Assembly (NCBI RefSeq): GCF_001039355.2
Contig: NW_019775409.1
Coordinates: forward strand, 365,190 to 429,189
Origin: Lingula anatina
Lineage: Eukaryota > Brachiopoda > Lingulata > Lingulida > Lingulidae
DNA: 64,000 bases
Reading direction: 5' to 3'
Of this stretch, positions 13,449 through 26,906 are shown one piece after another. Positions within the stretch are counted from its first letter, which is position 1, and each line of letters starts with the position of its first letter. The notes under the pieces are model-generated. The model was not told the origin of the DNA, made no database searches, and was given only the letters and a program-made list of their open reading frames with translations. The translations under genes and the position numbers were made by a program.

Positions 13449-13496
<48 letters not shown>

Positions 13497-15452
13497 CCAT
13501 GCAGCACCCCACTCTCTTTCTGTCTCACCCTGTTCTGATTCCCCTCCCCATCTACTTCCATCAGCACGGTGCTGTTGGAATGTTTCTGTCTCATGTGGTT
13601 GTGAAGTCGGACTTTGGCCACAAACGTCTTCCCACACACCGTGCATGCAAACTCCTTCTGTTTCACTATCTTATGGACACCCTCCATGTGATTACGAAGA
13701 GCAGTTCTCCAGGTGAATTTCTGAGTGGAAAAAAAGACACCCTATTAGGTACTATAGTAACTATAAAGTACTAATTAAAGAATGCCTTTCTAACTTGTGT
13801 TTTTTCTTTTTTTTTTAATCATTCAAATAAATCATGTCTCAGCAAAATCAAAATGCATGAATTCTGGTCCTGAAGCTTTCTCATGCCATTTTTTAAAATC
13901 CTTCATGGTCCTTCAGCAAACTTATAGCTGCCATTTTATAAAATCAGTATGTATGTTATTTATATTTCCCTCTGTTCAAATGAGCGTGAATGTTAACTTT
14001 TTTCAAAACATTTAAAGATCCTCAATTTACTTTTTCTTCTATTTTTATATTTTACATACTAAGATGGAATTCTAGATGCTCTACTGAGTTTCCTTACCTT
14101 TCCACATTCAGTACAAGGAAACTCCGGCTGCGCAGCGTCTTCATGTTTGTGTAACATGTGAACCTGCACACTGGTCTTGTCGCGGAACTGCTTGCCTGGA
14201 ACAGAAGTTCAATTTCCTTATTTTTTCTCTCTCAACCTCTTACAAATCATTTCCAAATTTCAGTATTTATATCAATGTTGTGGAAAGCCATTTTGTTACA
14301 TTTCTAGGGGATACTGTCACTTCAGCTCTTAAACTGCCCCCAAGTGTGGCAAGCATCAGTATATCTATCATTTATTTGTAAAAGATTGGAATCTAATAAT
14401 TAGCTTTAAATTACAGACTAATATGCTAAAATTTATGCTTAAACAAAGGATAAGCGGCACTGACCTTGAATTGATCTCTTTTTGAGCATTTGAGAAAAAT
14501 ATCCTCAAAAGAGTGTTCTGCAAGTTGCTGGGTTTTGTATAAGAATTTGAAATCCACAACTTCCGAATACTCTTTTAAGTTTTATAAGGCTAAATCAAAA
14601 GAAGCATATTCCTCAACAGGGAGAAAAAAAATGTCCATCCCTGATGCTGTCCACCTACCACATATTGAGCAGCAGAACACTGTTTGTTTCTCATCATGAA
14701 ACTTGAGTATGTGTCTTCGCAGTGTCTGTCTGTTACTAAGATACTTGTGACAGTGGGGACACTCCAGCTTGGAGTCCAACTCATGAAAATATCTGAAATA
14801 AATACATTTACACTGGGGTCAACCTAAAGTAATACAATTTTTTAACAAATCAATGTGACAATGTAATTATATGAAAGTGGTTGACATTTAGATGTTTTTT
14901 TTATTATTATTCTAATTTTCTAATTTTTTTTAATCGAAGTGTATTAGCTTTTGGAATTTATTTTTTTGCACAATCTTAATTTATCAGGTGTTTCAGTGTC
15001 AAAGATTCTATATATATTATAACCTTGTCCAAAAGCAGCAAAATAAATTTGCAAAACAAAACCAACATGCAGAGTGTTGCAAACCTTCAATCGTTTCCTA
15101 ATTACACTGAGTAGATGAAAGACTTCACCTGTCTTACTTTATACTACATTATATTAATCATAGTCCACACATCTTACTTGATATGTTCTTGCAGATTCAG
15201 ATATGTTTTATATGTTTTCCCACACAGATGACATGTCAGGGGCCTTCCAGAATGCTCGCGCTGTTTGTGCGCCTTTACTAAATCACGACGCTTGAAAACC
15301 TGCCCACAGTCTTCACATGGAAACTCTCCAGTGACTTCCCCCAAGTGGTGCACTCTTTGTAGGTGGTGCTTCAGACCATGACTGCTGTGGTACATGCGCC
15401 CACACAAACTGCAAAGACGTCTCATGGCCCCTCTGAACATCTGCAAGTGACA

Positions 15453-15488
<36 letters not shown>

Positions 15489-17365
15489 CTAAACACTGTC
15501 CTTCTGCTGGTAAGGCTAGCATTTTTATTTGGCTTAAAATTTGTACAATTCATCTTGCACATGTGTTGAAGATTAACATTTTGCTTTGACAAAACTTTGG
15601 TTTTCTAAAAAAGAAATATATTCATAATTAATTCTTTTTGGATATAAGTTATAAATCTCACACTGAATTTCAGAGATAATCGAAAAATCCATCTCCATTT
15701 TCATCATGTCTCTGCTATTTCCAAAAATGAACATACTGCTGCAGTTGAACACAAAGAAAGTTGAGAAGAATTTCCAGTAATTTCTGACACTCAGGGTGAA
15801 ATAATATAAGTCAATACCTGGATGTAGTTCCTTTTCTCAGGGTGCCCCCTATGTTTCACTTTGAGATGAACATACACAGCGCTGCCGTTCTTGCATGGAA
15901 ACTGACATATGGGACACAGCACGGGATCACCATTCCGTTTTGTCGCATTTTTTCTGGTTTTCATGATTCGTTTTTCCCTTTGGGAGGAGTTGTCTGTAGT
16001 TTGTGAAGTTTCTTTTGCATCTCTTGTAGAGTTTGTTTCAGATTTAGGATCTCCAGTTTTGTCATTCTCTGTATTATTCGTGACAGTATTTGTGTGCATG
16101 TCAACATGTTTGTCAGTATCACCTTTTGACCCCAAGTTCACTTCACTTTCAGGTTGGTTTTCATGGGACAAATGTGCTGTCGTTTTAATATCTTTGCCCT
16201 CCTCGATGCGATATCTTCGTGGCATTTTTATTACCCTTCTGTTCCTTTTCAAATTTGTGTTTCCTCTTCCTTTGAGGATATTGTCCGAGGGGTTTTCTTC
16301 TTGTTTTTGATGGAGGTGTCTCTCTTTCTCACTATCATTAATTGCTGTAATTGTTGAATTTGGTTGAATGAGTGCTGTTTGATCTGAAAGGGTGATTCAT
16401 ATACTAGTATAATATTATAACATGTGAGAATATAAAATTATAATTGCCATGTGGGGTCACTCTCTTTGCCTTAGCTGAAAACCTCATCTTCAATGAAATC
16501 AGCTGGAAACTGTTAGAAATTCATCTAAAATCTTAAATTATATATTTTCTTCTTCCAACCATTGTCTCCAAAGCACTTCATATTCCACTTTAAGCATAAA
16601 ATTAGAGGTGCTAATTTTTGTAGGAAAAGAAAGATGGCTGCATGATAAATATACATAATACCACCAATGGATATTATAATTTTTCATATTACACATGCTT
16701 TATTTCATTTATACCGTTAAATGCATCTGACATCTTAACATTAAATCTGCAAAACAAAAAATAATAATGATAAATAAAACTGAAAAATTATGCAAGTTTA
16801 AATGATGTCAAGGGTATTAAATTAAATCAAATGCACACATACCAGACTCTGCCCGACTTGTCACTTTCCTGGCAGAAAACCCCCTTGGTTTTTTAGCGGG
16901 TCGCCCTGGGCCCCTTTTAGGTTTTTCTTCAAGCTCTCCCTTTACATTTTTGGATTCACCATTCTCTACACTTTGAACAGTGTAACATTTTCCTTGTTCT
17001 TCGCTTTGGACATTCTCAGGTGTCTGTTTTACGTTTTCTTCACACTCGATATCTTTTGGCTTGCCTGCGTTATCGACATCAGACACCAACTCGAACTCAA
17101 AATCGTCCATGCATTCTAGATCACAAACAAAATCACCCAAAACGGGCTCTCGGAAGAAGTTCCCTGCTATTTTAAAGGACACGCTTCCTGTTGCTTCTTT
17201 TGTGAACTGAAACTGTCCCCTCTTGCAAGTACAAACTAGTTTGACCTCCCCTGAATTTGGAGTCCAAGTCTTTGATAAAAGTGTCGCTAGTTCCCGCGAT
17301 AAATTCAACGAAAGAGATGAGCAAATGTTTGCGGCCTTTTCTGTTCCTTGTGCGGATTCACTCAT
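12093..17365 (-). CDS. C2H2 zinc-finger protein with AT-hook and polyglutamine tail, eight exons, complete
   Basis: Exons on the complement: 17365-16843, 16383-15818, 15440-15178, 14792-14659, 14195-14098, 13720-13529, 13109-12960, 12407-12093. All are phase-consistent and give about 746 residues. The N-terminus (about 1-174) ends in a basic KRGPGRPAKKPRG AT-hook. Residues about 175-340 are a hydrophilic Asn/Thr/Lys-rich linker. Eight C2H2 fingers follow, starting with CPICQFPC and then CSLCGRMY, CEDCGQVF, CHLCGKTY, CPHCHKYL, CSICGKQF, CTECGKKF and CTVCGKTF. Introns cut through fingers 4, 6 and 7, unlike the single-exon finger arrays of KRAB-type genes. The C-terminus is acidic, then Gln-rich with a run of nine Q encoded by mixed CAA/CAG. 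It probably acts as a sequence-specific nuclear DNA-binding regulator. Orthology is not determined. Confidence 0.88.
13426..13493. repeat. (AC)n microsatellite
   Basis: About 65 bases of nearly pure CA dinucleotide repeat lie just inside the intron after the zinc-finger exon that ends at 13529. Confidence 0.95.
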
Positions 17366-18333
17366 GATCCCTTGTAATAAGTTCTATAAGCTTCAAGAGT
17401 ATTCTGTTTTCACGAATTTGACAATTAAATCATACAAATTTTGAAGTATCAAGATACTTGAAGCAATCTGCCAGAAAATTCTCATCGGCCCTCGTCAGGA
17501 TTCTGTTCACCGACACAAACTGAAACAACACACCATTTTGTTCCGAAATACAGCTCCTGGATTTCCAGGGTATTAGTTTCAAGCCTCCAAGAAGAAGAGT
17601 TGTTTACATACAAGACAAGCCGCTAACGTAAACTTTGTACATCCTCACTAGTGACCATTTTATAAGAAATTATATTTTTTTTTCACATTGTAATTTCTGT
17701 CATCTCCTCCTATCCTTAACACTACTTGGAACGGTAAGGATTAATACCCCACCCACCCACCGTAAACACATCACCAGGGAAGCGCTGCTACGTAAGCAGT
17801 TCAGAATTTTGGTCACTTTGGGATGAGGCTTTCTCTGTGGTGCTGTATTCTATTACTTTTACAATCAACATTTTTTCAGCGTTAGAGTCTTATAAATAAC
17901 CACCCACGAACAAAACAGATTCCTAATGCAGATGTTATTGTGAAGAATATTTTTTAATAATTAGACCCCAGACAATGTCATAGACATTCGGGGGATGCGG
18001 TCTCCGAGGGGGGTGAGTAACTGTTAACAACGTGGGCAAGTGTAGAGATATGCGATGGCTACACATAGACATCATCTATAGTTTTATAATTACTACATGT
18101 ATTACTGGTATGTCTTGATTTACCAAATGTAGCCTATATTTGTAACTAAAAGTCAGTGAAAAACTCAAGTGAAAAAAGAAGCTATATTAAATATCAAGGT
18201 TTATTATATATACTAATCCAGTGTTAATTTATATTTTACTGCATTTTTAATCATGAAATCACAAGAAAACGATCAATCCCTGCGAGATTCTTTGCATTAC
18301 ATCTTGTATATCTTGGGGGAATTATCACAGTCA
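17366..18333. other. upstream region of the zinc-finger gene / intergenic
   Basis: No exon was found on either strand. The region should hold the 5' UTR and promoter of the zinc-finger gene and the 3' UTR of the small gene at 18334-20534. I do not see a convincing TATA box. Confidence 0.4.
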
Positions 18334-20534
18334 TCACTTCGCCTTATCTCTGATCCAGGTAAAATTGTATTGGTTTCCTCCCTTTAAGACGACCTCCGCG
18401 TCGGTTAAACGGTACATGTCAGTATGAACGCCAAACAGCTTGGCTTTGCTAAATAAGAGGTCACTTTCGTACAACTCTACGTGGTCAATTTCAACTTCTA
18501 TCGGGCGCTGGTCATCTTGTAACTCCGCAATCGTCCTGTAACCGCTCTGATCCTTTCGCCGAAGAACTAGTCCCTTCCACCAGGTGACGTGTGGACCAAG
18601 TGCAAAGCGGATTTTTAACTTGTGTTTGCTGCGGCACATACCTAGTATGTTTGTTTGAAAAAAAAAAGTTAAAATGATAAGTATACTTGAAACATAGGTG
18701 CGTTTTCACTTGATCAAGTTTTGTAAATGCACAACTACTGCACATTCTAAATGCCTATCTAGAAAAAGATAAAATAAATAAATAAATAAAAATAAAAGAA
18801 AGAGGCAGAGTTAATCTATTTAGTGCAGTTAAATATATGCAGTTAGATATAACTTTTAACAATTAATTATTATGATTAACAATTATATGTAATTGCACCA
18901 AAACTGTTCAATAACAATAATAATAATAATAACATTAAAAATAATTATATTCATGTCAGAAATGTACAGAAATGACAATATTTTCAACTAATTTTGAATT
19001 AACGTTTGGAATAATAGTTGAGTACAATGTGTACGTTTAGGCTTGTGTACATTGCAGGACATCGCGTACATACGCATCATACCCGGTAGGTTTGCAGCTA
19101 AGCAAATAAAGTTAATGGAATATGCTGCTATAATACTTATAATTTGCCGGATATTACAAACGGAAAATCGCGTAGAAGTAACCGCAGTGCTTGGATCGTG
19201 GTCTGTTATCCAGGGGCAAATCATTATGCCAAGCGTTTACTATAATACACAAAGTGCCTGTGTATACGGGTATGTATGCCTGACTTCACGCCCCTATTTA
19301 CACGAGTCAAATGGCTAATATGTATAAATGTTGGCAATCGCCTATAAAAGATCTTAAATAACCATGAAAGGTGACTCTATTTCATATGAAATAACAATCT
19401 TCGGCTGTTGCTGACAGAAAAAAAAATATACGTCATATATTCTAATATTTTAATAAGGTAGGAGGGAGATAACCACCGATGGGGTACTGGTCAACCGATT
19501 TACGTCGTCTGCTTTGACCTGGGTAAGGTCACACGGTACATAAAATCTGTCCATCGATCACTGATTTGGTAAACGTTTCTTAGTATTTGACTGAAACAAG
19601 TTCCTTAACGTAACATCAAAACGTATACTTAACAGGGGCGGATCCAGGATTATTTGAAGGGGTGGGGGTTCGGAACGACAAGGCTCCTGCCTACCTGGGA
19701 GGACTTCCACGAGAATTTCATCTCCATCTTGCATCCCCGGTCCGATCTCGTCCAGTCGCACGTCTATAGGCTGGAACAATGACCAGAGAATAAAATGCCT
19801 CTTAGAGGAGAAAAATAGCTTGTTTTTGGCGATAGTTTAACACATAAATTATCCCCTTCCTAGTGTTTTCAACAAGTACCCTTTCCTTTAACGTAAAAAT
19901 GAAGGTCAGAAGGGTTTAAATCCAATAATTCATAACAAGATTTCTCTTTTCTTATTACATTTGTGAGTTTATTTTCAATTTCGCCCTCCTCTTCTATACT
20001 ATCGTAGTTGGAATTCCCTTATGATCCATATTATTTCCACCGATGCTATGTAAGATCTCACCCCTTTAGGCACTAAGGGCTGTAGGCTAAGTAGGCCCCT
20101 ATTTGACCATATTATGAACACATGTACAGTACGGTATGTTAATGAGGCCTTCGGCAGAATCTTATATTGGAAGTGTATGACGAAACTGCCATTATAGTTT
20201 AATCTCCCCAGTTATATTTATAAACAGACGTTTTTCCATCATTACTCCCTTAACATCCCACTCCGTCTTTCATGTAGTGGTAATCCCCCCCCCTTGCCCT
20301 ACCTCCTCAATACTTTGAATATTTCATACTTTGTTAAGTAAGCTACCTTCATTTTATCTTTAGGCCTTCTTTGCCTTACACTGGTCACAGCTAATGGTGA
20401 TTCACACTCACGTGAGCCGACGAAGGTAAAAAAATCGAATTGACTTCGTTGGCACCAAGCTTAGCGCAGTGTCACCATATGACACGTATGCCGTACGCTG
20501 ACGTATTACCTCTAGATAACAAGTTACTCACCAT
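18334..20534 (-). CDS. small 128-residue protein, three exons, unrecognised family
   Basis: Coding parts on the complement: ATG at 20534-20532 as the last codon of exon 1, then 19770-19695, then 18641-18334. Phases are 0 and 1. The donor after the ATG is GTGAGT and the context AACATGG is a good start. Exon 2 can only be read in phase 0 because its other two frames contain stops, which forces the start choice. The protein reads MPIDVRLDEIGPGMQDGDEI, then a basic CRSKHKLKIRF, a WWKG segment, and alternating hydrophobic/charged strands ending in YNFTWIRDKAK. It has no signal peptide or membrane helix and looks like a small all-beta cytosolic domain. No function can be assigned. An open frame across exon 1 (20721-20524) is probably 5' UTR. 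Confidence 0.6.
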
Positions 20535-21956
20535 GTTTGTACAGCAAGACACGACCCTTGCCCCAATATCTCACAAACTCGATGATAAGGGGGGTGATTG
20601 CAGTACACAGCGATAAGACTGGGAATCGCAACTCGAAGACGGCTTCCCCTGTTGTCCTGTCCGAAACCCTCCCCAAATAACCCTCGTTTTCGGTTTCGGT
20701 ACATGCAAGGTGATTTCTCAAAACGCGTCAAGTGCTTGTGTTTTCGAAAGTAGGTCAGTATGAAGTAGTATCGATTTTTTCGGGAGAACCAGAAGCAAAA
20801 TCAATAACATATGCAGAAGTAATAGAATTTCTTTCTTACATAATTTAAATGCCTTGGGAACCCACACACCATCGTTTCAATTACCATTTGTACATCTTAT
20901 TTCATGGGAGTGGGGGAGGGGTGGGGGGTGGGGTGAGGTTGGGGAGGGGGAGGGGGAGTTCGGGTGTGGGTGGGGTAGGTTGAGGTCGGGTGTGGGTAGG
21001 TTATGGTTGGGGAGGGGTGGGGTGAGGTGGGCGGGGGTAAGTTATGGTCAAAGAAGGGTGGGGTAAGGTGAGGTGGGGGTACTGGTAGGTTGAGGTCAGG
21101 GTGGGTTGGAGGTGGGCAAGGATAAAATTAAAGTCGTCAAGTGAAGCACTAGACGATTTTTCTTACCATAACGTAAAGGGGGCCTAAGCCACAGGGATGA
21201 AAACTTGTTTTTTTTTCTCTTTTCGTCCATTCTTCTGTTTTTAAACCTTAATTTTGAGAACGGGGTAACCCAGAATATGCCTTAATGAAGTAGGGGCACA
21301 AATTACTTTCAGTTACTTGCAGTTATTTTAAGGTTTTTATTTTAACAATGACTTTTATATAGCAAAGAAAAATGGAAAGAGAAATTAAAAACAGAAGTAA
21401 TTATTATTATTATTATTATTATTATTAATATTATTATTATTAATATAATTATTATTATTATTATTTGCACTTTTTATTTGAACTTTTCTGATGTATACCA
21501 TGGGTTTGGCTAGAAAGCTACTAGTAAAGCTCTCACCTGTACTTGACAAGAGAGTTATTCGTTTCTTTTATTTCCCATATATCTCTCTCTAGCCCGTTAT
21601 CGCGTTGAAACTGTTTCCACTGTGTATCTGAGAATAAATTCTTCCTATTTGCCCACCGTTTAATTGTGTCAATTACACTGGTTTATAAGGCCCCTCCCCC
21701 CTCTCTCATATGCCATTAAACAATCGCAAGGAACCATAAAAACGACACTTTGTCATTGCCTCATTATTCATTAACACAATGTCATTACTGCTCTGAGACG
21801 GAGTCCAGAGTCCAGAGACTCTGAACTTGTATGGGGCGATTTTAACGTTTTGAAACGCTTAATGAAATAGAATTAACGCACGGTTCATTTGGTCGGACCT
21901 GCCGTTGCATTTTGTCAACTGAAGCTGTGTTAGATTTAAGTTCACATGACACCAAG
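20535..21956. other. intergenic region between divergent genes
   Basis: It contains the 5' UTR exon of the small complement-strand gene, a G-rich low-complexity block at 20905-21118, and an imperfect (ATT)n block at about 21402-21466. The upstream region of lectin receptor A fills the rest. No other gene seen. Confidence 0.45.
20905..21118 (+). repeat. G-rich degenerate tandem repeat
   Basis: Variations of GGGGTGGGGT, GGTTGAGGTCGGGTG and GGGGAGGGG repeat for about 210 bases with strong G/C strand asymmetry. Many closely spaced G3-G5 runs make it prone to G-quadruplex formation on this strand. It sits about 370 bases upstream of the ATG of the complement-strand small gene. Confidence 0.8.
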
Positions 21957-24900
21957 ATGGGGCTAACAAGATTTATGCTTCTGATCATGGCGATGGTTAC
22001 TGTTTTTGTCTCAGGTAGGTTGAATGGGACTGGAGAATTTGGTTTCTACAAAATGAGGTAGCTTTTTATTTTTTACTATTTTTTTTATAAGAATGACTGA
22101 ACATTGGCTTGCATATACCTGTGCATGCTGTATAAAGAGCACCAAATAACTTCAAATTCTGTTGATCCTGTACGTATATTAACACGTGTATGGGGGTGGG
22201 GGTAGTGTGTGTAGGGGGGTGCAGGTACGAAGTAGCGGGGTAACAGAGATTCAACTGTATCCCCCTTTTCCTTTCTAATTAAATTGGCGGTATCAGCCCC
22301 CCGTTTCCTCATACAATGATAAAAACGAAAAAAGCGCGTTTCATTACTGAAAATATACCTTTTTATTAAAAAATGAAATGAAAAAAAAGAGAGAAAATGA
22401 ACATCGAAGCAGGGAGCGGAAGAGAAGGTCAACGATGATTTAAATGTACCAGATTTTTCATCAAACTTTTTTCTACGCGCTTTGTGCAATATTTCCATCA
22501 AGCTCAAGTAAATCTTTCTTTAATTAACATCAAAGTTGCTAAAAAAATTCTGTGTCATCTAACAGAATATCGGTCAGTTGCACAACAGAGACACCAAGAT
22601 ATACCTCATACGCACCTGTTTGCATGCGGTGTATGTTCGGAAACAATAGCATGTCAGGTAATGAGAACTGCCCCGAATATCAAACGATTGAGATTACGTA
22701 AAGACCTTGGTACATACACCAGATGAAATCGAAAGTTTTGTTTTGTTTTGCTTTGCTTTTGTTTGTTTGTTTTAATTTTATTATAATTATTATAACTATT
22801 TTTTTTTTTTTTTTGCGTTTATGACTTTGTAAATACAACAGAATGCTCTTGCTTGTAGTTGTCCTCGTTATCATATGAAACCCCGCAACAGTCAAGACTA
22901 GGTAAAAACGTACGTTGTATCAGTCCATTTGTACATGTGTATATCCGTCCTCCGTCTTAACTCCCAGGGCTTATAACATGCATCCATCTACGACTAGCTC
23001 ATATAGAAGCTTGAATATCTACACAAGACAGCAAAATGTTATTATCTTTAAAAAATTTTCAAAAGCTGAGATTATTCATCTATATTCAATAACTACCTAA
23101 TCTATCAACCAATTTTTCTTTCATTTCTTCATTCGTTTATTTCTATTTATTCATTTACATATTTACATGTAGATGTTCATTCAGCAATACATTCACAAAT
23201 CATTTACGCACGAATCCATTCATTTATGCACTGATCTGTTCATTAACGCCCAGGTGACGTCACCAACCAGTGCCCGTCAAGACCCCAGGACGACGGCTGG
23301 ACCATCTATATATTCCGGGGTAAATGTTACCAGTTTGTGGACGTGGAAAGGTATTGGACAGAGGCCAGAGATTTCTGCAGGGGCAGAGGCGGTGTACAGG
23401 TATTTAAACATGTACCATTTACATATACATGTAACTTATGATAAAGCCTACACAACCCCGTCTTACAGGGTCCGGTTTCATCAACACTGGATAGCGTCTC
23501 AGTTTTCCTGAGAATAACAGCCATTTTAAACCGTTGCATATCAATACCAGAGACAAAAAATGTATAAAGCATGTCTTTCAACATTATTTAAACTGAAATG
23601 ACATAAACATAGCTTCTGTATTACAGGTGGAAATTTACGACCAGGAGACCATGGATTTCGTCATCGACAAACTGAACAACATCGGCTGGGACAGAAACGG
23701 AGTTTGGGCAGGAGCACACGACATAGATCAAGAGGGTTCATGGCAATGGACCTCTGGTGAGTGAGGATACATATGTGTACTTCATGTTGGATAAGAATCG
23801 CAAATTATCCAGATAAGCCTGTGTGTCAAGATCTGGGTAGTATACTGGTACCATATTGAGGTTGGAGGAGCAATAAAGGGATCTGTTGTTTGGTAGTTCG
23901 TCCTTTTTGAACCAATAATGAGGTTTTAAACAAATAAGGACAAAATGGGTTTGCAACACCAGCTTTCTTGCTGTGTCAGCGGCCTCAAAGCGTCGCAGTC
24001 CTGACGTACAGTATATCGGTAGGTACGCTGAGGAGATAGCAAGAGGGATCGAAGCATCCTTTGTCAAATGGCATGGCTCTGTATAGCACATTTGTCGTTT
24101 AACAATCTTTTCACCGATAATTTAAACAAGACAGCCACCACCATATCCATATGCATATCGAGTTGAAATTTTAACACATTAAGTACTGGAATGTCATGTA
24201 TGATCGCCAAAGGTTTGTCCAATATAAGATATAAAAATCTATTTGAAAATCCCTTGTTCGAATTGGAAATTGAAATTATTAAGTCCAACCTTTAAGACAT
24301 TCTCAATATCTGAAAGAAATATATGAAAGAAATGAATATTAAAAACATACCAATTATAACCGTTGACCTATGAAAGGGCGAGATCTTAGTCGGTACAGCA
24401 ACTGGATGCCTGGAGAACCGAACAATGGCGGCTGGTTAGGAGGCCAGGACTGTGTCGTCATGAAGAGGGACGAAGACTGGAAATGGGACGATGTCCACTG
24501 CTCTCTTCTCATGTGGCATTACAACTTTATCTGCATGTACGGTAAGTTCGTTTGCTTTCTGTGAAGTCCAACAGCTCAATATCTCTCTAAACTGTACACG
24601 TAGGCCTACCTATATTGAAAAAAGGATATATTTGAACATACATGACGTGCAAGAGATAAATGGCAATTGCTCTACCAGTAATTGTTTTAACAATTCAAAA
24701 TTTGACGGTAGAAATGATATTTCAGATGTAGTAAGTTCCACTGGCTCGCCCACCACCACACCGACAGCAGTGCCACCTACTGCGAGACCCAGCACTACAG
24801 CAACAGCAGTGCCACCTACCGCAAAACCCAGCACCATAGCGACAGCGGTGACACCTAGTGCCAAACCCAGCTCTACACCGACACCTACTACGCGACGAAC

Positions 24901-26435
24901 AGCGCCACCTACTGAGCCGACCCCCAGCAGTGATATCAGCACAGTCAGTATTCCGGCTGTGACCGATGGTAATTCTCTTTTCATTTTCTTTAGGTCTGTT
25001 TTTTTTTATTTATTATTATTATCTTTTTATTTATTTATTTATTTATTTTTTTTTAATTTATTTTATTTTTTTTTTGTTATATTCAGTTGAAATTTATGTT
25101 TTGAATGAATCATTTTTTGCCAGGTTAGAATTTCTCGATTTTTTTACCTACCTCACAGCCATGGCATCAGCCCAAAGAAGTCGATTCAATCCTTTATTTG
25201 TTTGATGATTTTTGTGTAATTATCCAAATTTTATAATAAAACTGTATGAATTTATATATTTTTATCCCATTCCATGAATAACAGTGACTCTGAAATTGTG
25301 AACTACTTTCGATGTGAAAGTGTTCATTACGAATGTACTTAGGTGTTTATTAGGAATATACTGAACCGGTATTAAAAAGTTCTGTTTTGATGTTACAATC
25401 CGTTCAGGCGAGGTGTGGCGCTGCCCTGCAAGGCCAAGACAGGACAACTGGACAATATACACATTCCGTGACAAATGTTACCAATATGTAGACATAGAAA
25501 CCTACTGGACAGAAGCCGGGGATTACTGCTCGGAGAGGGATGGCCTGCAGCTGGAAATATTTGACCGAGCCACGATGGATTTTACCATTGATAAACTGAA
25601 CAACATCGGATGGAATCAGACCGGAGTATGGACGGGGGCCCACGACAGGGGGATAGAAGGCACGTGGACTTGGACATCCGGTGAGTAGGATTACCGAAAG
25701 GATCTTCCGGTAGAATTCTTGAGCACAGAAAGGGTGACACTAACGAATTATTATATTTAAAATGCATTTATATTATCCGAGGGTTTTGACACATCTACCA
25801 CAATACGTACTTGTATTGGAGTAGTCTGTTAGAATGAATACCTTATTAAAAAAAAAAAACAGACATGTATCTGTGTAATTTAGTTGAAACGAGAATTTCT
25901 TAAATTATACTTTTCGTATACATGTATATATACTACTCTTCGTTGATCAGTGAGCCAGGAAATGTCAAATCATGTACCCATTTAGCGCTCAATAAACATT
26001 ATTTATTTATTATTTCTATAAAAGCCTCTCATTGCATGAAGACATCTATCAATTCGTAACACAATATAAGATACCTTTCACTAATGCCCCTATTTCACAC
26101 AGATCACGAATCCCACGAATCGCCAGGAATTGGCGATTCAACCACGAATCCTGAAATTTGCCAATTCCTGGCGATTCGTGGGATTCGTGGTCTGTGTGAA
26201 ATAAGGGCATAAGCAATATTTCCGTTTTGATAACCTAGGCGCGGATCTGTCCCAGTTCTCGTACTGGGCGCCTGGTCAACCCAGCGGGAGTGGCTGGCTG
26301 AACGACCCGGACTGTGCCGTCATGTGGAGAGACAGTGGCTGGCGGTGGGACGACATTACCTGCTATTACTATGGCTGGCATTATAACTTCATTTGCATGT
26401 ACAGTACGGGACAATTTCTTTTTTGTGTAATTCGA

Positions 26436-26470
<35 letters not shown>

Positions 26471-26484
26471 GCAGATAGATGGAC

Positions 26485-26521
<37 letters not shown>

Positions 26522-26875
26522 TAGTATATGCGCTTGTTCTTAACTACGTGCTTTTCTTTGCCTGTGTCTTACATGTGTTCCCAAGAGTAGCTCACAGTAC
26601 ACGATCTATTTAATTTTACTTTTGAACATTTGCGTTAATTACTTTTGTATGCATGCGTGTGGTAATATTCTTACTACCAATTAAACATTTCATCCTAAAA
26701 GATATGACATCGGAACCAAGTTCCTTTCCAACATCAACAACGCCAGTGGCCTCAACTGTACCCAAACTAACAGGGAAACCAGGAGATGATAAAACCACCC
26801 TGAGTACGACCACCAAGGCTGGAAGTGATGGGAGAGGTGAGGGTTAATTATGAACAGGGGTGGGGTGATTGAGTA

Positions 26876-26906
<31 letters not shown>

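Noticed and set aside
13304-13774. Open frame with a His/Thr dinucleotide-derived repeat
   Set aside because: It runs through the (AC)n microsatellite and opposes a real zinc-finger exon on the complement.
20524-20731. Two overlapping open frames on the complement upstream of the small gene
   Set aside because: Neither joins exon 2 in a workable phase; the exon end ATG does, so they are most likely 5' UTR.
22085-22507. 140-codon open frame on the complement
   Set aside because: Low-complexity composition inside receptor A intron 1, with no splice borders or domain.
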